7,055 nucleotides of DNA from assembly GCA_947630865.1 (NCBI GenBank), contig CANRJE010000074.1, positions 1 through 7,055 of the forward strand, written 5' to 3'. Shown here piece after piece: positions 1 through 6,544 of this stretch. The notes under the pieces were generated by a model that was not told where the DNA came from, did not search any database, and worked only from the letters and a program-made list of their open reading frames with translations. The stretch is from an uncultured Bacilli bacterium (GTDB taxonomy: Bacteria > Bacillota_I > Bacilli_A > RF39 > UBA660). The position numbers and the translations under genes were made by a program. Position 1 is the first letter of the stretch. Each line of letters opens with the position of its first letter.

Positions 1-261
1 AACAAAATATTCAACACGATTATTAGGAAATAATTCTTTTAATTCTGAATAGAGTTGACCTGCTAAAGTTTTATTATGAGCAAGAACTAATGTTTGTTTA
101 TTAACATTTTTAATAACATTAGCAATTGTGAAAGTTTTACCAGTACCAGTTGCCCCAAGTAAAACTTGATGTTTAATACCATTTTTAACTCCTTCTGTTA
201 ATTCTTCTATTGCTTTTGGTTGATCTCCACTTGGAGTATAATTAGATACTAATTCAAACAT
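1..261 (-). CDS. uvrB: UvrABC excision nuclease subunit B, N-terminal 87 residues (partial)
   Basis: UvrB is the DNA-damage verification helicase of nucleotide excision repair; it is loaded by UvrA and recruits UvrC for incision in the cytoplasm. The visible protein begins MFELVSNYTPSGDQPKAIEE, the hallmark UvrB start. It continues through the Walker A loop GATGTGKT (residues 36-43) and the motif Ia region LAHNKTLAGQLYSEL (60-74), and breaks off at NNRVEYFV just before the tyrosine-rich damage-probing hairpin. The start is fixed by AGGAGGT at 266-272, four bases before ATG. The gene has its own promoter upstream (310-338), so it is probably expressed independently of the defence-like operon, although no terminator separates them. 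It is truncated only by the window edge. The family identification is very secure. Confidence 0.97.
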   Translation of the reverse strand, partial: MFELVSNYTPSGDQPKAIEELTEGVKNGIKHQVLLGATGTGKTFTIANVIKNVNKQTLVLAHNKTLAGQLYSELKELFPNNRVEYFV

Positions 262-309
262 ATTTACCTCCTAACTATAATCTTAATAATAAGTAAATTC
301 CAGTAATAT

Positions 310-338
310 ATTTTAACCTGATTTTTTCATAAAAACAA
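310..338 (-). promoter_or_regulatory. Probable sigma-A promoter of uvrB
   Basis: On the minus strand a -35 element TTGTTT (333-338) and a -10 element TAAAAT (310-315) are separated by exactly 17 bases. Transcription would start near 303, giving a leader of about 42 bases before the uvrB ATG. The -10 matches the consensus at five of six positions and the -35 at three of six. No LexA-like operator is visible. In such AT-rich DNA chance matches are common, so spacing and position carry most of the weight. Confidence 0.5.
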
Positions 339-362
339 TAGAGATAAGAAAATAAATATTTT

Positions 363-3278
363 CTATTTATAATATTTTTCCATATTGTTTAAAATATTGA
401 TATTAGCATCAATTGGATTAACTTCTTTATTTGTATCACATGTTTTATTAGTTTCTTCCTCTAAATTAAAATCAACTTTTGAGAGTAAATTAATTGATTC
501 AATCATATTAGAAGTAATTGTTGCTACTTGTCTTTCATCAATAGTATTTTTCATATATATAAAAGAAATATCTATTTTTTTATCTTTTTCACCATTTTCA
601 TTTTCAGAATAAACTTTACTAAAAAATCTATCCACTCTTCCAATTCTTTGTTCCATATCACCAGGTAGCCAAGCAATACCATAATGAATAACTCTAGAAC
701 AATTCATTTGTAAATCAATTCCTTCTTTAAAAATATCAGTAGCAATAATGATTTCAGGATAAAAACTAGTATTAAACCATCGAGCTTTATTTTCATTACT
801 TTTAGAAGTATCACTAGAACAACCAGCAATAGGATTAATACAAAAAGCATTCTTATTAACAAAATCCTTAATTTTTTCCTCATCAAGTGTTTTTTCATCA
901 TCTTTATAGAACTTTTTATATTTTAAAACTTTATTTTCTTTATCAAAATTATCTATGAAATAATTAATTTTATTATTAATACGTTCCCAAAATTTACTAT
1001 TTTTATTATTTAATTTATCTATATTATTCAAAAATGTTTGATAATTAACTTTATTATCTTTTTTATTATAGATTTTAAGTCTTAAAGAGAAGATAATGAA
1101 ATAGAGAATACTATCACTATTTATAATATTTTTTTTAATTATGTTTTTCATAAATTCTCTTTGTAATAAACTTTCTTTTTCTTTAAGCATAGGTAATTTA
1201 TTCCAGAAACTCCAAATTGATTTTTTATGTTTAAATGTTTTGATTAAATCTTCGGAAAAATCAAATGAATTTTCTTTTTTTTCTTTACTATTTTCATTAA
1301 AATAAAATGCTTTATATTCTTTATAAAAATAGTCTTCAATTTCTTCTTCTTCCTTAAGCTTTTTTAAAATTACTAAATTAATGCTTCTTTTACGAAGTAA
1401 TCTTTTTTCAAAACTTCCTTCTTTATCTTTAATTTCTTCTTCTATATCTTTAGTTGTTATTTTAATTGTTTTATTTTCACTATTTTTTAAACTTTTATAT
1501 CTTAATTCAATATTATTTTTATTTCTATATTTTACTTTAGCATCAATATGTAACAAATCTAAATAATTTTCTTCCCATATTTCATCAAACATATTATAAT
1601 TCGTGAATTTTATTTTTTCTTTATATAAATATTTTTTATTATTATCATCTCTTTTTAAATATTTTAACCAAAGTGATTCTTCTTCATCTATTTCTTTTTC
1701 ATCGGTATTTTCTTTTTCTTCTTCTTCATCTTCATCATCATCGTCTTTTTTTTCATTTTCTAATTTTTCTTCAAGATACTTTATTAATTCTAGATTATCT
1801 ATATTTTCATTCTTTTTTAGTTTTCTTTCAATATTTTTTATTAATTCCGAATTATCACTTTTCGTTTTAGAATTTGATATTAAACTAATAAGTTCTGGTT
1901 TTATTAAGTCTGTAATCATTGTATCAAAGTTAGTAATTAATTCTTTTTCAATATCTTTAATAGAACTTTTAAGTCGAACAAAAATTAAAGTTTTATCTTT
2001 AGTATCACGTAATAATTCTTTAGTTTTAAAAGGTTTTGGGTGAGATAAAATTTGGTTTTTAATTTGTTCTCTTTTGATTTCATCAGAGTAATTTTTTTCT
2101 AATAAAGTATCAAGTTTATCTAAAAAATCTTTTATTAAATAGTTATCTTCATTATCATCTCTCTTATCTTTTAAATCATAATCACTATCATCGTTTTCTT
2201 CATCATTTTCATCTTTTTCAATGCTAGGTGGCGGTAAAAATCTTTCAAATCCATCAAGATATCCCATTTTAAAGATATGACCATCTTTCTTAGCAATTTC
2301 CTTTTTTTGTATTAAGGACATTGTTAATTTTTGAAGAAATTTCATATCAGCAGTATCAGCTCTAAATTCACGAAAATGATATTTATTTTTACCACAAAAT
2401 TTTCTATCTCTTTTGATAACATAAAAAATTTCTTTTTCAAGAGTTATTTCTTTTTCATCATCAATAACTTTTTTTTCTAAGTCTTTATTACAAACAAAAG
2501 ATATTTGATTTTTTAAATCATTTTTACTACCATGATAGGGTGTAGCTGTTAAAAAGATTGTCTTTTTAAATTTCATATTATATTCTCTATCATCATTTTC
2601 TCTTTTTCGATAAAGACCAAAAAAATTATTAAAATTATTAACTTTTTTTGAATCCAAACCACGAATATTTTGAGATTCATCAATAATAACAATATCAAAT
2701 TTAGGTAGTATATTTTGCTTTAAATTTATATCTTTTAATAATTCTTCAATTAATTCATTTTTAATATCATTATCAATTTCATTATTAATCTCTTTTAATT
2801 CATTTTTATAATTTTCTTTAATAAAAGCAATTTCACTTAATTTTTTATAATCAATATAACTGAAACTATTAACTCTTATAATTGATATATTTGGTTTATT
2901 AGTATCTAATTCTAGTAATTTTAAAGGATTATCAATAAATTCATTAAGGGTTACCATAATCCTTTTAGGTTTTTTAGCTATATAACATTTCTTTTGAAAA
3001 TCTTGATATTCATTAACCCATTTATTAGCAATTAATTCATTAGGTGCAATAATTAAAAAGTTACTATTCTTTTTAAGTCTACTAAAAAGAATACCTAATC
3101 CTTCATAAGTTTTTCCTAATCCTACATCATCACATATCATTAAAAAGTTTTTATTTCTTTCAAAGAGAACTTTTAAAGACATTTTAATTCCTTTCATTTG
3201 AATTTCAGCCATATCTTTCATCTCTTTTATTGTATTATCGGTATTTAAATTGATAATATCTTCTATTTCATTCTTCAT
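363..3278 (-). CDS. SNF2/RapA-like superfamily 2 helicase (DNA translocase), third gene of a putative defence operon
   Basis: This is a 971-residue ATPase of helicase superfamily 2, probably a double-stranded-DNA translocase. Visible motifs are Walker A DDVGLGKT (50-57), Ia IIAPNELIANKW (76-87), motif II with DESQ (200-203) in place of DEAH, motif III TATP (244-247), a RecA2 start KTLIFVR (429-435), motif V ATDIFKEGIDLQ (846-857) and motif VI EQRIGRVDR with arginine fingers (876-884). The GRVDR form and the preceding FNTSFYPEIIIATD block are typical of RapA/SNF2-type helicases found in restriction and DISARM-like loci. About 400 residues lie between the RecA2 start and motif V, far more than usual, and there are two acidic tracts (354-379, 506-535). 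ATG overlaps the PLD gene's TGA by 11 bp; AAGAGG (3285-3290) is the ribosome binding site, six bases upstream. The stop is TAG. Helicase class is secure; a defence role is inferred. Confidence 0.9.
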   Translation of the reverse strand: MKNEIEDIINLNTDNTIKEMKDMAEIQMKGIKMSLKVLFERNKNFLMICDDVGLGKTYEGLGILFSRLKKNSNFLIIAPNELIANKWVNEYQDFQKKCYIAKKPKRIMVTLNEFIDNPLKLLELDTNKPNISIIRVNSFSYIDYKKLSEIAFIKENYKNELKEINNEIDNDIKNELIEELLKDINLKQNILPKFDIVIIDESQNIRGLDSKKVNNFNNFFGLYRKRENDDREYNMKFKKTIFLTATPYHGSKNDLKNQISFVCNKDLEKKVIDDEKEITLEKEIFYVIKRDRKFCGKNKYHFREFRADTADMKFLQKLTMSLIQKKEIAKKDGHIFKMGYLDGFERFLPPPSIEKDENDEENDDSDYDLKDKRDDNEDNYLIKDFLDKLDTLLEKNYSDEIKREQIKNQILSHPKPFKTKELLRDTKDKTLIFVRLKSSIKDIEKELITNFDTMITDLIKPELISLISNSKTKSDNSELIKNIERKLKKNENIDNLELIKYLEEKLENEKKDDDDEDEEEEKENTDEKEIDEEESLWLKYLKRDDNNKKYLYKEKIKFTNYNMFDEIWEENYLDLLHIDAKVKYRNKNNIELRYKSLKNSENKTIKITTKDIEEEIKDKEGSFEKRLLRKRSINLVILKKLKEEEEIEDYFYKEYKAFYFNENSKEKKENSFDFSEDLIKTFKHKKSIWSFWNKLPMLKEKESLLQREFMKNIIKKNIINSDSILYFIIFSLRLKIYNKKDNKVNYQTFLNNIDKLNNKNSKFWERINNKINYFIDNFDKENKVLKYKKFYKDDEKTLDEEKIKDFVNKNAFCINPIAGCSSDTSKSNENKARWFNTSFYPEIIIATDIFKEGIDLQMNCSRVIHYGIAWLPGDMEQRIGRVDRFFSKVYSENENGEKDKKIDISFIYMKNTIDERQVATITSNMIESINLLSKVDFNLEEETNKTCDTNKEVNPIDANINILNNMEKYYK
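1674..1763 (-). other. Acidic low-complexity segment inside the helicase
   Basis: Codons for residues 506-535 of the helicase are almost entirely Asp, Glu and Lys, with a run of about eleven consecutive acidic residues. It lies in the long insertion between the start of RecA lobe 2 and motif V. A second, milder acidic segment (residues 354-379, bases 2142-2219) sits between the two RecA lobes. Both are probably disordered linkers or DNA-mimicking surfaces. The strand opposite gives poly-Ser shadow frames that should not be called as genes. Confidence 0.8.
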
Positions 3279-5028
3279 ATTTAACCTCTTTTAAATAATC
3301 TAAATAAATATTTAGAAGTTTTTCTAAAAAATTATCATCTAATTCTAAATCATTTTTTAACTTTTTTAGAGCTAATTTTTTAAGTTCTAGAAAATAAGTA
3401 TTTAATTTTTCATTTATATTTTTATCTATTTTCTTACCTTTACTTAAATTAATTAATTCGTTAGATGTTAGTAAAAGATAGAGTAAAGCATCATTAGAAT
3501 ATTCATCATTTATTTCTTCTTTAGTTTTTTTATAAAAGTTTAAAAAGGAATTAATAAATCTATTTAATTCTTTAGAATTTTCTTTATCTTCAAATTTTGG
3601 TTTTATTGTTTTATAAGCTTTAAATAATTTGATAATATCATAAGTATTAGAATATATATTTTCAAAATTACTTTCATTTTTGGAATCATTATTTTTAGTT
3701 TTAAAATTAAAATCTAAATCTTGTTTTAAAGAATTATTGATATAATAATCTAGTCTTTCAAAATAATCATTACTTGTAAATAATATTTCTTTAGGAGTTT
3801 CTATTTCATAAAAGATACCTTCTCCTTTATATTTATCATCTATTTCAATTTCAAAATATTTATTTTTACAAACTATATCTTCAATTTCTATATCATTTTC
3901 ATATTCATAGATATATTCATATAAAATATGATTATTTTTTTTCATTTTTAATGGTTTTGTTTTTATTAATCCTAATTGAGTAATTATAACATTATTATAG
4001 TCTTTATCTAATGTAATTTTTAAAAGAGAATTTTTATAATCTATTAAAGCTTCTTTAATTTCTATTTCTTTTAAATTGTTTTCTTCGTTATCTTTTGTTT
4101 TACTTTCTTCCTCTTCTAAATCATTTATATCAATTGTATTTTTAGGAATAGGATATTCTTTTTTTAATTCTTTTATACCATCTCTTACAATAATAGATGC
4201 TTCAATGTTTTTTCCATTTATAGCTTCATCTGTAAAATTATGAGAACCAATGATAGCAAGTTCTTCTAATAAATAGATTTTAGCATGAATGTACCGTTCG
4301 CTTTCATATAAGTAAATATTGTGTGTATCGAGATTTTTAGTTTTTTTGAGTGAAGTTTTATCAGTTAATAAAATAGTAGCATTTTTATATTTTTTATTTA
4401 TAGTATTAGAAAGAAAAGGGGTTATAATAGTCATTTTAGTATCATCTTTTATATATTTAGTTAATTTATTATCATCTAATCCTGTTATGATTAAATCATC
4501 AATATTGTTATTTAAAGCAGTTAATATTTTTTTAATATCATTTTCTAAAGAAAGTTTGTTGCCTATTTCTTTTTCTATTTTTTGAATAGTATTACTATCA
4601 ACTTTAATACTACCTAAAACTTCTTGATTTATGCCATAAGAATTAGTAGTTAAATTAGCTGATAGAACAATGACTTTTAAATTTTTCTTTCCAATTAAAA
4701 TAATTAATTTAGGATGGAATATACCATTTTCTATAATTTTTTTATTAGCTCTATATCTTACTGTAGATTCATATTCTCCTACTAAATGGTCATAGTAAAC
4801 TTTTATATTAGTTTTTATTTTTTCATTTAAATCAATTGCTATAAAACGACTACGATTTTTAATACTTTTATAATTTGGAATATCAAAAAGATAGGGAAGA
4901 AGTTGTGTTTCAAAGAAAATAGTATCAAAACTATAAGTTGTAAAAATGATAGTATCAAGTGTATCATTTAGTTTTAATTCATTGATTTCTTCTTTAATAA
5001 TATTTTTTAATTTGTTTTTTTCGACCAT
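3268..5028 (-). CDS. Phospholipase D / Tdp1-like phosphodiesterase (putative nuclease), second gene of the operon
   Basis: This is a 586-residue protein with two PLD-superfamily half-sites in its first 300 residues. Half-site one is HPK (105-107) followed by SANLT with N125, the H-x-K...N arrangement of the Tdp1/HKN branch. Half-site two is HAK (248-250), E255 and GSHNFT (261-266), the classical HxK(x4)[D/E]...GSxN form with Glu where Asp is usual. The two histidines would form one active site that hydrolyses phosphodiester bonds; nuclease activity is inferred. Residues 300-586 are acidic at first, then helix-rich, and match nothing I recognise. There is no signal peptide or membrane segment, so it is probably cytoplasmic. 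ATG overlaps the upstream gene by 22 bp, with AAGGAG (5038-5043) nine bases before it. PLD proteins beside SNF2-type helicases recur in antiviral loci (DrmC of DISARM is one). The stop is TGA. Confidence 0.87.
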   Translation of the reverse strand: MVEKNKLKNIIKEEINELKLNDTLDTIIFTTYSFDTIFFETQLLPYLFDIPNYKSIKNRSRFIAIDLNEKIKTNIKVYYDHLVGEYESTVRYRANKKIIENGIFHPKLIILIGKKNLKVIVLSANLTTNSYGINQEVLGSIKVDSNTIQKIEKEIGNKLSLENDIKKILTALNNNIDDLIITGLDDNKLTKYIKDDTKMTIITPFLSNTINKKYKNATILLTDKTSLKKTKNLDTHNIYLYESERYIHAKIYLLEELAIIGSHNFTDEAINGKNIEASIIVRDGIKELKKEYPIPKNTIDINDLEEEESKTKDNEENNLKEIEIKEALIDYKNSLLKITLDKDYNNVIITQLGLIKTKPLKMKKNNHILYEYIYEYENDIEIEDIVCKNKYFEIEIDDKYKGEGIFYEIETPKEILFTSNDYFERLDYYINNSLKQDLDFNFKTKNNDSKNESNFENIYSNTYDIIKLFKAYKTIKPKFEDKENSKELNRFINSFLNFYKKTKEEINDEYSNDALLYLLLTSNELINLSKGKKIDKNINEKLNTYFLELKKLALKKLKNDLELDDNFLEKLLNIYLDYLKEVKYEE

Positions 5029-6242
5029 TCTCTCATACTCCTTATGATATTTCTAACCGAATCAATATAGTAATAATGGTCCCAAGTATTTTCTTTGATT
5101 TCTTTCTTTGCATGAATATTGATAATATAGTTATCATTTTTATTATCTTTTTTAATCCATGGGTCCAATTTATCTTTTTCCATTAACTCTTGGTGGTCTA
5201 AAATGATAGCTTCTATTATATAAGCATCATTATAATTATTTTTTAAAGCTTCATTTAAATTTTTATAATCTTTAGCATATTTATAAGAAGTTCGAGCATT
5301 CCTCCTCAACTTTTTAATTAATTCAGTTAATTTTTCATTAATTTGTCCATTTTTTATGTTCTTAAAATCTTCATCTTTATAGGTTAAAAGTAAATAGAAA
5401 ATATTATTTAGAGCAGTTAAAAATATTTCTAAACTTTTGATATCTTTTAAAAGATTAGGTTCATTTTCATTTACGATTATTCCTTCAGCAATAGATTTAT
5501 CAATTATATTTTCTATTTTAGAATTATCATCTTTAAGTTCATTAAGAATAAAATCTAAACCTTTTTCTTTGTTATCTTTAATCTTAAGAATTTCTAAATA
5601 TTCATCTTGATGTTTATTAGTATCTTTTAAAGCATTTAAAAGTATTTCTCGAACATTATTTTTATCATTTTTAAAACAATCTTTATATTTAAGTGGTTCA
5701 TCTCGCTTTTCTAGTTTTTCATAAAAGAAGTTAATTACAAGATTCAATTTATTTCCAAATGCTAATTCTAAGATATCTGTTTTAATATCACTAACTTTTG
5801 TTTGATAACGTGCTGTATATCCTAAACGCTCTTGACTTGCTAAGATTGAATTTTCGTTTACTTTATCACTATTAACGTAAATTATAGGATTACCATTTTT
5901 TTTATCATATTCACTGCCACCTTTTTCTTTGCCAAAGAAACTTATATCATAATTTTTCAATTCTTCTATTAACATATAAGTAATAATCATTTCATACATG
6001 ATGATAATTTTTGACCTGGTATCCTGTTTATCTTTAAATATTTCAAATTTTTTATCGATTATTTCAAGTGCTAAAGATGCAATAATAAATCCTTTTATAT
6101 CATCGGTTACAGAATTTACGTGTGGATATAATTTGTTTGCCAAATTAGTCCAAATATTTTGTTCTCTTAAAGGATCTCGATGAAGATATTTTTCAATATC
6201 TGAATCAGTTGTAGTAAGAAATACTTTGACTATATTTTCCAT
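5007..6242 (-). CDS. Unrecognised 411-residue protein, first gene of the helicase-PLD operon
   Basis: I cannot assign a named family with confidence. The protein is soluble, with no signal peptide or transmembrane helix. Its N-terminus has a distinctive block DPLREQNIWTNLANKLYP (23-40) followed by VNSVTDDIKGF (42-52). A second block is ILASQERLGYTARYQTKVSD (133-152), then lysine- and acid-rich helices. The C-terminus carries LDHQELMEKDKLDPWIKK (348-365) and WDHYYYIDSVRNIIRSM (387-403). These blocks look conserved rather than low-complexity. The layout faintly recalls DUF6361-type proteins that can sit beside PLD and helicase genes, but this is only an impression. The ATG at 6242 is chosen because TAGGAG lies five bases upstream; the in-frame ATG at 6263 overlaps the predicted -10 and lacks a ribosome binding site. 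A sensing, specificity or adaptor role for the two enzymes is inferred from position only. Confidence 0.85.
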   Translation of the reverse strand: MENIVKVFLTTTDSDIEKYLHRDPLREQNIWTNLANKLYPHVNSVTDDIKGFIIASLALEIIDKKFEIFKDKQDTRSKIIIMYEMIITYMLIEELKNYDISFFGKEKGGSEYDKKNGNPIIYVNSDKVNENSILASQERLGYTARYQTKVSDIKTDILELAFGNKLNLVINFFYEKLEKRDEPLKYKDCFKNDKNNVREILLNALKDTNKHQDEYLEILKIKDNKEKGLDFILNELKDDNSKIENIIDKSIAEGIIVNENEPNLLKDIKSLEIFLTALNNIFYLLLTYKDEDFKNIKNGQINEKLTELIKKLRRNARTSYKYAKDYKNLNEALKNNYNDAYIIEAIILDHQELMEKDKLDPWIKKDNKNDNYIINIHAKKEIKENTWDHYYYIDSVRNIIRSMREWSKKTN

Positions 6243-6247
6243 ATTTA

Positions 6248-6252
6248 CTCCT
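6248..6252 (-). promoter_or_regulatory. Shine-Dalgarno that sets the first operon gene's start
   Basis: AGGAG followed by TAAAT and ATG gives a five-base spacer, the same AGGAG-to-ATG arrangement seen at uvrB. It supports initiation at 6242. The longer in-frame start at 6263 would add seven residues (MIVIGVN) encoded by the Shine-Dalgarno region itself. Confidence 0.85.
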
Positions 6253-6261
6253 ATAACTATC

Positions 6262-6290
6262 ATTTTAACATTACTTATTAATTAGTACAA
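6262..6290 (-). promoter_or_regulatory. Probable extended -10 promoter of the three-gene operon
   Basis: The minus strand shows TTGTAC (6285-6290) as a -35, a 17-base spacer, and TGTTAAAAT (6262-6270), which contains an extended -10 TGn plus TAAAAT. Initiation near 6255 would leave a leader of only about 13 bases, just enough for the Shine-Dalgarno sequence. It sits directly downstream of an intrinsic terminator, so the operon appears to be transcribed separately from the genes before it. Confidence 0.58.
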
Positions 6291-6300
6291 TAATTATTGT
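6287..6300. promoter_or_regulatory. Perfect 14-bp palindrome over the -35, possible operator
   Basis: ACAATAATTATTGT is a perfect inverted repeat with no spacer. Its left arm overlaps the -35 hexamer, where a dimeric repressor would block RNA polymerase. No regulator gene is seen within the operon. The palindrome is made mostly of A and T, so chance occurrence cannot be excluded. Confidence 0.4.
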
Positions 6301-6313
6301 TCCATAAGGGCTT

Positions 6314-6351
6314 AAAAAAACGATTTATTTTTTCAATTTAAAAATAAACCG
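6314..6351 (-). terminator. Rho-independent terminator after the small gene
   Basis: Read on the minus strand, CGGTTTATTTTT (6351-6340) pairs with AAAAATAAATCG (6332-6321) as a 12-bp stem containing one G-U pair. It closes a 7-base loop and is followed at once by seven U residues (6320-6314). It starts 16 bases past the TAA of the 58-codon gene. The plus strand has no T-run after the stem, so it acts in one direction. It insulates the downstream operon from upstream transcription. Confidence 0.85.
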
Positions 6352-6367
6352 TATATTAAAAATTAAA

Positions 6368-6544
6368 TTAATTTTGTTGATTCTTTATTTTTTGATATAT
6401 ATCTATAATTTGATTAAAATCATTAGTTTTCTTTCTAATTTCTCTTAAAATCATAGTATCTTTTGCAATATCTTTATATATATCATAGATTTCTTCAGGT
6501 GTTTTATTTTTAACATCAATTATTTTTTCATCTTTTTGTTTCAT
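6368..6544 (-). CDS. Small charged helical protein of unknown function (58 aa)
   Basis: The protein is about 58 residues, lysine- and aspartate-rich, and predicted by eye to form two or three amphipathic helices (PEEIYDIYKDIAKDT, then FNQIIDIYQKIKNQQ). It has no cysteines, signal peptide or membrane segment, and I do not recognise it. Its start overlaps the 3' end of the preceding gene by 17 bases, and it ends 16 bases before a terminator, so it is the last gene of the upstream unit. ATG at 6544 is preferred because GAGG at 6554-6557 lies nine bases upstream. ATGs at 6559 and 6565 are in frame but have no ribosome binding site. It is real if the overlap reflects translational coupling; being short, AT-rich and Lys-rich, it could still be a chance frame. 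Confidence 0.6.
   Translation of the reverse strand: MKQKDEKIIDVKNKTPEEIYDIYKDIAKDTMILREIRKKTNDFNQIIDIYQKIKNQQN

Noticed and set aside
347..364. Inverted repeat AGAAAATA-AA-TATTTTCT at the helicase stop codon as a terminator.
   Set aside because: The loop is only two bases, the stem is nearly all A-T, and no U-run follows on the minus strand.
704..901. Minus-strand 65-codon leucine-rich frame that looks like a membrane protein.
   Set aside because: It lies entirely within the helicase gene in another frame, covering motif V coding sequence, and has no initiation signals.
1603..2043. Plus-strand 146-codon frame rich in serine and phenylalanine, and the nested frame at 1673-1870.
   Set aside because: It is the antisense shadow of the helicase acidic/lysine-rich insert: GAA/GAT/AAA codons read as Ser/Phe on the other strand. 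It has no ribosome binding site or promoter.
363..6242. Calling the operon DISARM or Mokosh.
   Set aside because: DISARM needs DrmA, DrmB (DUF1998) and usually a methyltransferase, none of which is present. Mokosh uses an RNA-helicase-type protein, whereas this ATPase has the RapA/SNF2-like GRVDR motif VI, and the third gene fits neither.
6240..6263. Longer start (ATG at 6263) for the 411-residue protein.
   Set aside because: The ATG overlaps the predicted -10 and lacks a Shine-Dalgarno sequence, while the ATG at 6242 has AGGAG at ideal spacing.
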